Positions 48,741 to 58,110 are shown, numbered from the stretch's first letter. The stretch is DNA of 64,000 nucleotides from an uncultured Oscillospiraceae bacterium (GCA_900768135.1 CAAGBT010000088.1:62001-126000), one strand, 5' to 3'. Notes: generated by a model not told the origin, from the sequence alone. Numbers and translations are program-made.

Positions 48741-51566
48741 TCAGCGCAGCACTTTTTTCAGGTATTGCCCCGTGTAGGACTGCGCGCACGCGGCGACCTG
48801 CTCGGGCGTGCCGCAGGCGACGAGCGTGCCGCCGCCGCTGCCGCCCTCGGGGCCGAGGTCGAGCAGGTAGTCCGCGCACTTGATGACGTCCAGATTGTGT
48901 TCGATGACCAGCACGGTGTTGCCCGCGTCCACGAGCTTTTGCAGCACCTCGAGCAGCTTTTTCACATCGTCGGTGTGCAGGCCCGTGGTCGGCTCATCGA
49001 GGATATAGATGGTGCGGCCGGTGGCGCGCCGGGAAAGCTCCGTCGCCAGCTTCACGCGCTGCGCCTCGCCGCCGGAAAGCGTTGTGGACGACTGGCCGAG
49101 GCGGATATAGCCAAGGCCCACCTCGCTGAGCGTGCGCAGCTTGGCCTCGAGCTTCGGCAGGTCGCGGAAGAATTCCAGCGCCTCCTCCACGGTCATCTCC
49201 AGTACGTCCGCGATGCTCTTGCCCTTGTAGCGGACCTCCAGCGTCTCGCGGTTGTAGCGCTTGCCCTTGCAGACCTCGCACGGCACATAGATATCGGGCA
49301 GAAAGTGCATCTCGATCTTGAGCTGGCCGTCGCCCGAGCAGGCCTCGCAGCGTCCGCCGCGCACATTGAAGCTGAAGCGGCCCGCGCCGTAGCCGCGCGC
49401 CTTCGCGTCCGGCGTGGAGGCGAAGAGGTCGCGGATGTCGTTGAACAGATTCGTATACGTTGCGGGGTTGGAGCGCGGCGTGCGCCCGATGGGGCTCTGG
49501 TCGATGCAGATGACCTTGTCGAGGAACTCCTCGCCCTCGATGGCCCTGCACCGGCCGGGGTGGACCTTCATGCGGTTCAAGTCCGCGCCGAGCTTTTTGT
49601 AGATGATCTCGTTGACGAGCGACGATTTGCCGCTGCCGGACACGCCCGTGACGCAGGTGAACGTACCGAGCGGGACGGAGATATCGAGATCCTTGAGGTT
49701 ATTTTCCTGCGCGCCGCGCACGGTGAGGAAGCTACCGTTGCCCGTTCTGCGCGCTTTTGGCACTTCGATCTTCTTTTTGCCGCTCAAATACTGGCCGGTC
49801 AGGGAGTTCGGGTTTGCCATGACCTCCTGCGGCGTGCCGCAGGCCACGACCCGGCCGCCGTGCGCGCCCGCGCCGGGGCCGATGTCGATGAGGTAATCCG
49901 CCGCGCGCATCGTGTCCTCGTCATGCTCGACGACGATGAGCGTGTTGCCAAGGTCGCGCAGGCGTTTCAAGGTGGCGAGCAGCTTGTCGTTGTCGCGCTG
50001 GTGCAGGCCGATGGACGGCTCATCGAGGATATAGAGAACGCCCATCAGGCTCGAGCCGATCTGCGTGGCGAGGCGGATGCGCTGGGCTTCGCCGCCGGAG
50101 AGCGAGGCGCTTGCGCGCGAAAGCGTCAGGTATTCCAGACCCACCGAGCGCAGAAAGCCGAGGCGGCTTTTGATCTCCTTGAGGATACGCTCGCCGATGC
50201 GCAGCTGCTGCTCGGTGAGCGTGAGCTGATCTATAAAGCCGAGCGCATCGACAACGGATTTTTCGCAGTAGTCGCTGATGCTAAGACCGCCCACTGTGAC
50301 GGCGAGGGATTCGCGGCGCAGCCGCTTGCCCTTGCAGGCCGGGCAGGGGCATTCGCTCATGCAGCCCTCCAACTCCTCGCGCACGCCGTCGCTCTGTGTT
50401 TCGCGGTAGCGGCGCTCCAGGTTGTGGATAATGCCCTCAAACGCCTGATACAGCGTCCCCTTGCCGCGCGGCTGGTCGTATTGAAGCTCCAGCTTTTCGC
50501 CCTTCGTGCCGTAGAGGATGATATCCATGACCTCTTTGGAGAGCTTTTCCACAGGGTCGCGCAGCGAGAAATGGTACTTTTTCGACAGCGCCTCAAAATA
50601 CATCCGCGAGATGCCGTCGCCGCGCACGTTGTTCCAGCCCGAGGCGCAGATCGCGCCGTCGAGCAGGGAAACGCTCCTGTTTGGAATAACGAGTTCCGGA
50701 TCGACCTTGAGCTGCGTGCCGAGACCTGTGCATTCGGGACACGCGCCGAAGGGATTGTTGAACGAGAACATCCGGGGCGACAGCTCCTCGATGGAAATGC
50801 CGCAGTCCTCGCAGGCGTAGTTCTGCGAAAAGAGGATGTCGCGGTCGTCCGGCAGGACGTTTGCCAGCACCAGCCCGCCCGAAAGCGCCGCTGCGGTCTC
50901 GCACGAGTCGGCCAGGCGGTGGACAACGTCGGGCCGGAGGATCAGGCGGTCCACCACGACTTCGATATTGTGCTTTTTGTTCTTTTCGAGGGAAATCTCC
51001 TCGCTGAGGTCGTAAAGGCTCCCGTCGGCGCGCACGCGGACGTAGCCGGAGCGGCGCGCGTCCTCGAAGATCTTGACGTGTTCGCCCTTTTTGCCCCGGA
51101 CGACCGGCGCCATGATCTGCACGCGCGTCCCCTCGCCCAGCGCCATGAGCTGGTCGATGATCTGGTCGATGGACTGCTGGCGGATCTCCTTGCCGCAGTT
51201 GGGGCAGTGCGGCGTGCCGACGCGCGCCCACAAAAGGCGCAAATAGTCGTATATCTCCGTCACCGTGCCGACGGTGGAGCGGGGATTCTGCGAGGTGGTC
51301 TTCTGGTCGATGGAAATGGCGGGGGAAAGGCCCTCGATGTAGTCCACATCGGGCTTTTCCTTCTGCCCGAGGAACATCCGCGCGTAGGACGACAAGCTCT
51401 CCACATAGCGGCGCTGCCCCTCGGCGTAGATGGTATCGAACGCAAGCGACGACTTGCCGCTGCCGGAAAGCCCCGTGATCACGGTCAGCGCGTCGCGGGG
51501 GATCTCCACGTCGATGTTCTTGAGGTTATTCTCTCTTGCGCCCTTGACAAAAATCTTACTTGGCAT
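48741..51566 (-). CDS. uvrA: UvrABC system protein A
   Basis: 941 residues from the ATG at 51566 (AGGAG 10 nt upstream; the longer frame lacks a site). Two ABC modules: first Walker A GLSGSGKSSL, signature LSGGEAQRIRLATQIG; second GVSGSGKSSL, LSGGEAQRVKLATELS. Zinc modules CEDCG...CPECTG, CPACKGKRL and CEACSGDGQ...CEVCKGKRY are intact. It finds bulky DNA damage and loads UvrB. It has its own TTGACA promoter inside the end of the M28 gene. Confidence 0.98.
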   Translation of the reverse strand: MPSKIFVKGARENNLKNIDVEIPRDALTVITGLSGSGKSSLAFDTIYAEGQRRYVESLSSYARMFLGQKEKPDVDYIEGLSPAISIDQKTTSQNPRSTVGTVTEIYDYLRLLWARVGTPHCPNCGKEIRQQSIDQIIDQLMALGEGTRVQIMAPVVRGKKGEHVKIFEDARRSGYVRVRADGSLYDLSEEISLEKNKKHNIEVVVDRLILRPDVVHRLADSCETAAALSGGLVLANVLPDDRDILFSQNYACEDCGISIEELSPRMFSFNNPFGACPECTGLGTQLKVDPELVIPNRSVSLLDGAICASGWNNVRGDGISRMYFEALSKKYHFSLRDPVEKLSKEVMDIILYGTKGEKLELQYDQPRGKGTLYQAFEGIIHNLERRYRETQSDGVREELEGCMSECPCPACKGKRLRRESLAVTVGGLSISDYCEKSVVDALGFIDQLTLTEQQLRIGERILKEIKSRLGFLRSVGLEYLTLSRASASLSGGEAQRIRLATQIGSSLMGVLYILDEPSIGLHQRDNDKLLATLKRLRDLGNTLIVVEHDEDTMRAADYLIDIGPGAGAHGGRVVACGTPQEVMANPNSLTGQYLSGKKKIEVPKARRTGNGSFLTVRGAQENNLKDLDISVPLGTFTCVTGVSGSGKSSLVNEIIYKKLGADLNRMKVHPGRCRAIEGEEFLDKVICIDQSPIGRTPRSNPATYTNLFNDIRDLFASTPDAKARGYGAGRFSFNVRGGRCEACSGDGQLKIEMHFLPDIYVPCEVCKGKRYNRETLEVRYKGKSIADVLEMTVEEALEFFRDLPKLEAKLRTLSEVGLGYIRLGQSSTTLSGGEAQRVKLATELSRRATGRTIYILDEPTTGLHTDDVKKLLEVLQKLVDAGNTVLVIEHNLDVIKCADYLLDLGPEGGSGGGTLVACGTPEQVAACAQSYTGQYLKKVLR

Positions 51567-51591
51567 GAACTGATAACTCCTGTTGCTCATT

Positions 51592-51603
51592 TTGCGATCG
51601 CAA
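51592..51603. promoter_or_regulatory. 12-bp palindrome at the uvrA transcription start
   Basis: TTGCGATCGCAA is a perfect palindrome that overlaps the expected start of the uvrA transcript. It is not the Bacillus LexA box (CGAAC...GTTCG). It may be an operator for a lineage-specific damage regulator. Confidence 0.4.
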
Positions 51604-51607
51604 GACA

Positions 51608-51636
51608 AGCGTACTCTTATGAATTTTTTATGTCAA
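51608..51636 (-). promoter_or_regulatory. Promoter of uvrA
   Basis: -35 TTGACA (51636-51631), 17-nt spacer, -10 TACGCT (51613-51608). The -35 overlaps the region just after the M28 gene's stop. Confidence 0.65.
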
Positions 51637-52593
51637 CCTTTCTGCACGCGCAGCGCCGCAGTATTCCTGTGCAAAGCGCAGCGCGCCCTCGCGCAGCAGG
51701 TCGATATTGCGCTCGTCGAACATCCGGTCGCGGCCGGTATGGATCCTGTCCATATACCAGCCGAAAATTTTGCTTCTTTTCAGCGCGCACACGCCCACGC
51801 CGCGCGCAAAGCAGGCCTGGTCGCTGGGATAAAGGCCGAACGAGCGCACGACCTCGCTCGTTTTATCGCCGGACGCGGCAAAGCATTCCTCCAGCAGCGC
51901 CAGCGTTTCCGGCTCCTTCTTCACCGCTTTGGAGGGGAAGAACTGGAGGCTGCCGCCATCGGACACACAGTCGAAATTCACCACGAGCGCGCGCTTCTGC
52001 GCGCCCTTGCAGCGCTTTGCCAGCGCGCGCGAGCCGAGCAGCCCCTTTTCCTCGTTGTCAAAATAGATGCAGCAGACGCCGCCCCGCAGCTCCTCCGGCA
52101 GCGCGAGCAGGATCTCCGTCAGCACCGCAACGCCGCTCGTGTTGTCGTTGGCGGTGTGGCGGTTGGCTTTTCCGTCCAGCATCCACCACAGGCAGAACGC
52201 CAGCATGAGGTAGACGGCTCCGAGCGCCGCTGCAAGCGGCGCGTCCGGCCACAGCATCAGCACCGCGACCTCCGCGGCAACGCACAGCGCCAGCACAAGG
52301 AGGACGAGCAGCGCCTGATACAGCCCGTACCAGAGCAGATTGCGCGGCGTGATGAAATTCGGGATGGGCAGCACGGCGCAGGTGTCGTAATGCGCAGTAA
52401 AGATGAGCTTCGCCGTTTCCGGGTCGCCGACGACGATGTTGCGGCTCCTGCCCAGCCCCTTTTCCTGCGCGGTTTCCGGCGCATAGCCGCGCCTGCGCAG
52501 CAGGGGGCGGAGATACTCCCGGAACGCCTCCTTCTGCTTCGGAGACTTGCGCACCTCAAACCGCGTCAGGATCGTTCTCGCTTCTTCTGTCAT
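51628..52593 (-). CDS. M28-type metallopeptidase with membrane helices inserted in the catalytic domain
   Basis: 321 residues from 52593 (AAGGAGG before). Zinc-site residues of the M28 fold are present in order: FTAHYDTC (His, Asp), NDNTSGVAVL (bridging Asp), FDNEEKGLLGS (Glu-Glu), FDCVSDG (Asp) and a late RIHTGRD (His). Between the first His and the bridging Asp lies a block of about 65 residues with two to three hydrophobic helices (LLWYGLYQALLVLLVLAL; AAEVAVLMLW; ALGAVYLMLAFCLW). So the enzyme is membrane-embedded. Substrate unknown. Gene order puts it inside a repair gene run. Confidence 0.82.
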   Translation of the reverse strand: MTEEARTILTRFEVRKSPKQKEAFREYLRPLLRRRGYAPETAQEKGLGRSRNIVVGDPETAKLIFTAHYDTCAVLPIPNFITPRNLLWYGLYQALLVLLVLALCVAAEVAVLMLWPDAPLAAALGAVYLMLAFCLWWMLDGKANRHTANDNTSGVAVLTEILLALPEELRGGVCCIYFDNEEKGLLGSRALAKRCKGAQKRALVVNFDCVSDGGSLQFFPSKAVKKEPETLALLEECFAASGDKTSEVVRSFGLYPSDQACFARGVGVCALKRSKIFGWYMDRIHTGRDRMFDERNIDLLREGALRFAQEYCGAARAERLT

Positions 52594-52606
52594 GGCTGCG
52601 GCCTCC

Positions 52607-53095
52607 TTACACGATAATGTCCGCAAATTTTGCGCGCACGAGCGCGGCAAGGTCGTGCGGCGCAAGCTCGACCTGGCAGCCGATCCTGCCCGCGGAAACG
52701 ATCATGGCGGCAAGGTCTTCCGCAGAGCTGTGGATCACCGTGGGGAAAAGCTTCTTCATCCCCACCGGCGAGCAGCCGCCGTGGACGTAGCCCGTGAGCG
52801 GGAGCAGCTCCTTCTGGCGGATCATTTCGACGGACTTTTCGCCCACGGCCTTCGCGGCCTTTTTCAGGTCAAGATTCTCCGCGACCGGCACATCGAAAAC
52901 GTAATACTGCCCGCTTGCGCCGCGCGCCACAAGCGTCTTGAAGACGATAGCGGGGTCAAAGCCCATGGACTGCGCCGCCGTCACGCCGTCCACGGCGACG
53001 CCCTCCTCATGCGGATAGGTATGCGCGGTGCAGGCGATCTTCTTCTGCTCCAGAATGCGCATCACGTTGGTCTTTTCTTCCTTGCTCTTTGCCAT
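52607..53095 (-). CDS. ybaK: Cys-tRNA(Pro)/YbaK-type aminoacyl-tRNA deacylase
   Basis: 162 residues, whole-length YbaK/EbsC fold: IVFKTLVARG...YYVFDVPVAENLDLKKAAKAVGEKSVEM with the catalytic-lysine region FKTLV, then the HGGCSPVG loop. It clears mischarged Cys-tRNA(Pro) in trans. The start overlaps the uvrB stop (TAATG), so they are translationally coupled; the M28 gene follows by 13 nt. Confidence 0.93.
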   Translation of the reverse strand: MAKSKEEKTNVMRILEQKKIACTAHTYPHEEGVAVDGVTAAQSMGFDPAIVFKTLVARGASGQYYVFDVPVAENLDLKKAAKAVGEKSVEMIRQKELLPLTGYVHGGCSPVGMKKLFPTVIHSSAEDLAAMIVSAGRIGCQVELAPHDLAALVRAKFADIIV

Positions 53096-55065
53096 TATTT
53101 ATCATTCTCCTTGCGCAGCTCGATGATGCGGTCGCGCAGGATGGCGGCGTATTCGAATTCGAGCATACGGCTCGCCTCCTGCATCTGCTTTTCGAGCTTG
53201 CGGATCTCCTCGTCCCGCTCGCGCTCGCTGAGCTTGCGCTTGCCGCGGCGGCGGGCGGATTCCTCGTCCTTTTTCGAGATCTCGATGATCTCGCGCACGT
53301 CCTTGCGGATGGTCTGCGGGATGATGCCGTGCGCCTTGTTGTAATCGTCCTGGATCTTTCTGCGGCGCTCGGTCTCGTCCATGGCGCGGCGCATCGAGGG
53401 GGTAACGGTGTCGGCGTAGAGCACGACGAGGCCGTCGGCATTGCGCGCGGCGCGGCCGATGGTCTGGATGAGGCTCGTCTCGCTGCGGAGGAATCCTTCT
53501 TTATCGGCGTCGAGGATCGCGACCATCGATACCTCCGGGATGTCCAGCCCCTCGCGCAGCAGGTTGATACCCACCAGCACGTCGAACTCGCCGAGGCGCA
53601 GGCCGCGGATCAGCTCCATGCGCTCAATGGTCTCCACGTCCGCGTGCATATAGCGCACGCGGACGCCCGCGCGCGTAAGGTACTGCGTCAGATCCTCCGC
53701 CATCTTCTTCGTCAGCGTGGTGACCAGCACGCGCTCGTTGCGCGCGGCGCGCGCGTTGATCTCGCCGATGAGGTCGTCAATCTGGTTTTCCACAGGCCGC
53801 ACCTCAACTCTCGGGTCGAGCAGCCCCGTGGGGCGGATGACCTGCTCGACGATCTGTCCCGCGCGGTCCCGTTCATAGTCGCCGGGCGTGGCGGAAACGT
53901 AGATGCGCTGGTGGATGCGCTGCTCGAATTCGTCGAACTTGAGCGGGCGGTTGTCGAACGCGCAGGGCAGGCGGAAGCCGTATTCGACCAGGCTCTCCTT
54001 GCGCGCGCGGTCGCCGTTGTACATCGCGCGTACCTGCGGCAGCGTGACGTGGGATTCATCCACAAAGAGCAGGAAGTCCTTGGGAAAGTAGTCGATGAGC
54101 GTGAGCGGCGGCGAGCCGGCGGGCCGTCCGCTGATGACGCGGGAATAGTTCTCGATGCCCGTGCAGTAGCCCAGCTCGCGCAGCATCTCGATATCGTAGC
54201 GCGTGCGCTGGCGGATGCGCTGCGCCTCCACGGCCCTGCCCTCGGCCAAAAGCTGCGCCTCGCGCTCGGCAAGCTCCTTTTCGATCTCCACCACGGCGCG
54301 GTCAAGCTTGTCCTTCGTGGTCACATAGTGCGAGGCGGGGTAGATGGCAATGTGCTGGAGTGAGCGCGTGGTCTGGCCGGTAACGGGGTTGAATTTCCGG
54401 ATCGCATCGATCTCGTCGCCGAAGAATTCCACGCGGATAGCCTTGTCGCGGTAATAGGCGGGATAAAGCTCCACCGTGTCGCCGCGCACGCGGAAGCGGT
54501 TGCGCGCAAAGGCCACGTCGTTGCGCTCGTAGCGGATCTCGATGAGCCGCTTCAGAAAGAAATCGCGCTCCATCGTCATGCCCGGGCGCAGCGAGATCAT
54601 CAGCTTTTCAAAGTCTTCCGGCTCGCCGAGACCGTAGATGCACGAAACGGACGAGACGACGATCACATCGCGCCGCTCGAGCAGCGCGCAGGTGGCGGAA
54701 AGGCGCAGGCGGTCGATCTCCTCGTTCGTTGAGGCGTCCTTGGCGATATAGGTGTCGGTGTGGGGAATATAGGCCTCGGGCTGGTAATAGTCGTAGTACG
54801 AGACGAAGTATTCCACCGCGTTCTCGGGAAAAAATTCCTTGAACTCCGCGCACAGCTGCGCGGCAAGCGTTTTGTTGTGTGCCAGCACGAGCGTGGGGCG
54901 CTGGACCTTTTCGATGACGCTCGCCATCGTAAAGGTCTTGCCCGAGCCGGTCACGCCGAGCAGCACCTGCTCGTCCAGCCCCATTTCTACGCCGCGCGCG
55001 AGCTTTTCGATCGCCTGCGGCTGATCGCCCGTGGGCTGAAACGGCGCGTGCAGCTTAAATTCCAT
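53095..55065 (-). CDS. uvrB: UvrABC system protein B
   Basis: 656 residues from 55065 (GGGAGAAGG upstream). SF2 helicase-like core: LGVTGSGKTFTMA (Walker A), the beta-hairpin region VSYYDYYQPEAYIPHTDTYI that probes damage, DESHV (DEAD-type box), and QTIGRAARNADG. The C-terminal UvrC-binding UVR motif is KLEKQMQEASRMLEFEYAAILRDRI. It verifies damage and recruits UvrC. Its start overlaps the radC end by 11 nt. Confidence 0.98.
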   Translation of the reverse strand: MEFKLHAPFQPTGDQPQAIEKLARGVEMGLDEQVLLGVTGSGKTFTMASVIEKVQRPTLVLAHNKTLAAQLCAEFKEFFPENAVEYFVSYYDYYQPEAYIPHTDTYIAKDASTNEEIDRLRLSATCALLERRDVIVVSSVSCIYGLGEPEDFEKLMISLRPGMTMERDFFLKRLIEIRYERNDVAFARNRFRVRGDTVELYPAYYRDKAIRVEFFGDEIDAIRKFNPVTGQTTRSLQHIAIYPASHYVTTKDKLDRAVVEIEKELAEREAQLLAEGRAVEAQRIRQRTRYDIEMLRELGYCTGIENYSRVISGRPAGSPPLTLIDYFPKDFLLFVDESHVTLPQVRAMYNGDRARKESLVEYGFRLPCAFDNRPLKFDEFEQRIHQRIYVSATPGDYERDRAGQIVEQVIRPTGLLDPRVEVRPVENQIDDLIGEINARAARNERVLVTTLTKKMAEDLTQYLTRAGVRVRYMHADVETIERMELIRGLRLGEFDVLVGINLLREGLDIPEVSMVAILDADKEGFLRSETSLIQTIGRAARNADGLVVLYADTVTPSMRRAMDETERRRKIQDDYNKAHGIIPQTIRKDVREIIEISKKDEESARRRGKRKLSERERDEEIRKLEKQMQEASRMLEFEYAAILRDRIIELRKENDK

Positions 55066-55756
55066 ATCCTTCTCCCTTTCTTTCGGGCAGCAGTCCGTTG
55101 TGCCGCAGCGAGACAAAATCATCGTCCGCAACGATGATATGATCGACCAGCTCCACGCTCACGGTGCGCAGCGCGTCAAAGGCGGAGAGCGTGGCGGCGT
55201 TATCGTCCGGCGAGGGCAGCGCCACGCCGCTGGGATGGTTGTGCGCGACCACCACGCTGCTTGCGCCGCAGCGCAGCGCATTCTCCACGATCTTGCGGAT
55301 ATTGAGCTGCACGCTGTCGATGCCGCCGGCGGCGATCAGATGGCACGCCAGCAGGCGGCCCTTTGCATCGAGACAGGCGGCGTAAAGCTTTTCCTCCCGC
55401 TCGCCGAAAAAAAGGTCGAGAAAATAGCGCCCCGCCTGCTCCGCATCGCTGAGAACGACCTCGTGCGCACCGGAAGACGCGCGGACGCGGCGAAAAAGCG
55501 GATAGAAGAGCGAGAGCAGGGTAGCGGCGTTTTCGCCCACGCCCTCCACGCTCTCCAGCTCGGCGCAGCCGGCGGAAAAAACCGCCTCGAGCGAGCCGAA
55601 TTTTTCCATCAGCCGGTGTGCAATGGGGTTGGTATCCTGCCGCGGGACGGCATAATAGAGCAGCAGCTCCAGCACCTCGTGGTCGGCGAACGCATCCAGC
55701 CCATGCGAGCGGAACTGCTCTTTTTTGCGTGCGCGGTGGCCTTCGTGGACTGCCAT
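55055..55756 (-). CDS. radC: RadC-family JAMM-motif protein
   Basis: 233 residues from 55756 (GGGAGAG site; the frame extends upstream without one). The N-terminal helix-hairpin-helix-like part (VEGVGENAATLL) precedes the JAMM domain with VVVAHNHPSGVALPSPDD, its zinc-binding HNHPSG and Asp intact. RadC's cellular role is unsettled despite the name. It heads the repair gene run with a promoter of its own. Confidence 0.93.
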   Translation of the reverse strand: MAVHEGHRARKKEQFRSHGLDAFADHEVLELLLYYAVPRQDTNPIAHRLMEKFGSLEAVFSAGCAELESVEGVGENAATLLSLFYPLFRRVRASSGAHEVVLSDAEQAGRYFLDLFFGEREEKLYAACLDAKGRLLACHLIAAGGIDSVQLNIRKIVENALRCGASSVVVAHNHPSGVALPSPDDNAATLSAFDALRTVSVELVDHIIVADDDFVSLRHNGLLPERKGEGYGI

Positions 55757-55825
55757 GCTCTTTCTCTCCCTTTTCTGCGGATTCCGCCGGATTTCCGGCG
55801 GTTTTTTCCTTTTCTGAAGACATAT

Positions 55826-55854
55826 ATTGTACCACGCTTTCAAAAATCGTACAA
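55826..55854 (-). promoter_or_regulatory. Promoter of radC-uvrB
   Basis: -35 TTGTAC (55854-55849), 17-nt spacer, -10 TACAAT (55831-55826) with extended TGG. Between this and the radC ATG, a 7-bp hairpin (55784-55790 / 55795-55801) with a T6 run on + could stop antisense transcription. Confidence 0.7.
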
Positions 55855-55948
55855 GTGTTTTTGTGATTTCTTTTTTCATGAATCCCCTGTTCCTCGCGGC
55901 GGCGGGCAGGCGCGGACCGTTCCCCGTTCTTCCTCCCGGAAATGCAGA

Positions 55949-55990
55949 AAGAGGGACGCTCCCCGGGGAAGGGAGCGTCCCTCTTATTTT
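55949..55990. terminator. Terminator after jag
   Basis: A 13-bp stem (55951-55963 / 55971-55983), 7-nt loop, A-rich and T-rich flanks. It ends the rpmH-rnpA-yidD-yidC-jag run. Confidence 0.85.
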
Positions 55991-56030
55991 GCCGTATCCC
56001 TGCGCAGCGCAGGAGCATACCGACAGGATA

Positions 56031-56951
56031 TTACTCCTTCGTGCGGTCGTAAGACACGACGACTCTTCTGTTCGGCTCGGTGCCGATGGAAAACGTGGTC
56101 ACGCCCGGCGTATCCTGCAGCGCGGTGTGGATCACATGGCGCTCGTAGGCGTTCATCGGCTCAAGCGTCACGTTGCGGCGGTACTTCGTCACCTTGCCGG
56201 CGACCTTTTCCGCAAGGCGTTCGAGGCTCTGCTCGCGCTTTTCGCGGTAATTCTCCGCATCGACCTGCACGCGCACGCGGTTTTTCTCGCTGCCGCGGTT
56301 GATGCTGTAGTTCGTCAGCTGCTGGATGGCGTCGAGCGTTTCGCCGCGGCGGCCGATGAGCGCGCCCAACTTTTCGCCCTCGAGATAGACCTTGTAGCGG
56401 CCTTTTTCGCTCTCGTAGACCCTGACCTCGGCATTGGAATCCATATGCTCGAGCAGGCCCTTGAGGAAGGCGCGGATCTGTTCGCTCTTTTCGTCGCGGC
56501 ATTCCTCGCCCAGCTCAACGGGAGGCTGCGGGGCGGGGCGCTCCGTGCGCTCCGGTCTCTCGGCGCGGGGCGCGCGCGGGGCGCGGTCCTCGCGGCGGGG
56601 ACGGTCACGGCGCTCGCTGCGGTCGGCGTGGTCGGCGCGCTGCTCGCTGGGGCGGGAGTCCTTCTTTTGCAGGATCTCCGGCGCATACAGCGGGGCGGCG
56701 GGCTTCGCTTCTGCTTTCTTTTCGGGCTTGGGGGCGGCGGGCTTTTCCACAGGCTTGGCCGTTTCCTCCGGCATGCCGTCGTCATAGCTCACGCGCACGC
56801 GCGCAGGCGTGCTGCCGATGCCGAGAAACCCCGACTTCGCCCGCTCCAGGATCTCAACGGAAACGTCGTCCCTGTCCATCTGGAGCTGGCGCAGCGCGCT
56901 CTGGATCGCCTCGTCCTCCGTCTTGCCCGTTACGTCAATAAACTTGATCAT
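56031..56951 (-). CDS. jag: RNA-binding protein Jag/KhpB
   Basis: 306 residues. Jag_N domain at the start (MIKFIDVTGKTEDEAIQSALRQLQ). A middle section rich in Pro, Arg, Ala and Glu (about 70-155) is probably disordered and longer than in Bacillus. A KH domain (LGALIGRRGETLDAIQQLTNY) and an R3H domain (EPMNAYERHVIHTALQD...) follow. It binds RNA and affects cell division and wall growth with KhpA. It lies 18 nt after yidC. Confidence 0.94.
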   Translation of the reverse strand: MIKFIDVTGKTEDEAIQSALRQLQMDRDDVSVEILERAKSGFLGIGSTPARVRVSYDDGMPEETAKPVEKPAAPKPEKKAEAKPAAPLYAPEILQKKDSRPSEQRADHADRSERRDRPRREDRAPRAPRAERPERTERPAPQPPVELGEECRDEKSEQIRAFLKGLLEHMDSNAEVRVYESEKGRYKVYLEGEKLGALIGRRGETLDAIQQLTNYSINRGSEKNRVRVQVDAENYREKREQSLERLAEKVAGKVTKYRRNVTLEPMNAYERHVIHTALQDTPGVTTFSIGTEPNRRVVVSYDRTKE

Positions 56952-56969
56952 TCAGACAAGCTCCTTCTT

Positions 56970-58079
56970 TTATTCACCGTAATGCTCGGGGTCGTAGGAG
57001 CGGCCGCGGGCATAGGGACGGTCGCCGACGCGGCCGTTCTCGTTGGTGGAGTTTTTCTTTTTGTTCGACTTTGCGGCCTGCTTTTCTGCGCGCTTTTCCT
57101 TCAGGCTCTTCTTCTCCGCCTCCTCGGCGGCGATGCGGCGCTGCTGCTCGCGGGCGGCCTCCATGCGGCGGATGCGGTCCTCGCGCTTTGCGCGCTCCTT
57201 TTCGCTGATCTCATCGTCCATGTGGGACTTGAAATACTTCGTAAGCGCCTTTTCCTGCACGGCATAGAGCAGGGAGTTGACGATCCAGTAAACGCCGAGG
57301 GCTGCGGGCAGCGTAAAGCCGATCCACAGCGACAGCAGCGGCATCATCCACATCATCATGCGGGTGGACTTGGCGGTGGGATCGCTGCCCTGCGAGGCAG
57401 TGTTGCCCGCCATGGAGACCTTGGACTGAATGAAGCTCAGCGCGGCGGAGAGGAACGGGATGAGTACAACGCCGATGACGGGCCAGCCGCCGGTGAAAAA
57501 TTCCTTCCACACGTCGCTGGGCATGACCGTCAGATCGAGTCCAAGGAAGCTGTAGTCCGTATTGATCAGCCCATCGAACTTGCCGGAGAATTCGGCAAAG
57601 TTTTCGCTGATGAACTTGGCAAGGCCGATCTCTTCATAGCCCGTGCGCACGCCTGCGGCGCTGTAGCCGAGGGTCGCGGCAAGGGCCGTAACCTCCTCCA
57701 CGACGCTCTTCGAGAGCATCATGAAGCGGCTGAGCGGCTGGCGGATGATGGAATACAGCGCGATAAGGATGGGGAAGGGGAGCAGGCTCCACAGGCAGCC
57801 GCTCATGGGGTTCACGCCCTCTCTGGCGTAGAGCAGCTGGATCTCTTCGTTCATCCGCTGGGGGTTGTTGGCATATCTCGTCTGGATCTCTTTGATCTGC
57901 GGCTGGAAGAGGTTCATGCGCATCATGCTCTTCTTCGACTTCATCTGGAAGGGGAGCGTGATGATCTTCACAACGAGCGTGAACAGCACCAGCGCCCAGC
58001 CGTAGGAGCCGGTCAGCTCGTAGAACGTGCGCAGGATCCAGGCGAAGGGAACGCAGATGTAATAACCGATGGTTGACAT
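56970..58079 (-). CDS. yidC: Membrane protein insertase YidC
   Basis: 369 residues. The YidC core shows GWALVLFTLVVKIITLPFQMKSKKSMMRM with the conserved arginine-containing cytosolic loop, then NPMSGCLWSLLPFPILIALY and the final helices with LPAALGVYWIVNSLLYAVQE. No lipobox is seen, unlike many Gram-positive YidC1. The C-terminal 75 residues are very basic and coiled, likely ribosome-binding. It inserts small membrane proteins, alone or with Sec. yidD lies 31 nt upstream. Confidence 0.96.
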   Translation of the reverse strand: MSTIGYYICVPFAWILRTFYELTGSYGWALVLFTLVVKIITLPFQMKSKKSMMRMNLFQPQIKEIQTRYANNPQRMNEEIQLLYAREGVNPMSGCLWSLLPFPILIALYSIIRQPLSRFMMLSKSVVEEVTALAATLGYSAAGVRTGYEEIGLAKFISENFAEFSGKFDGLINTDYSFLGLDLTVMPSDVWKEFFTGGWPVIGVVLIPFLSAALSFIQSKVSMAGNTASQGSDPTAKSTRMMMWMMPLLSLWIGFTLPAALGVYWIVNSLLYAVQEKALTKYFKSHMDDEISEKERAKREDRIRRMEAAREQQRRIAAEEAEKKSLKEKRAEKQAAKSNKKKNSTNENGRVGDRPYARGRSYDPEHYGE

Positions 58080-58110
58080 TCTTTAGTTTCCTCCGTGATG
58101 TTAGGTTCGG

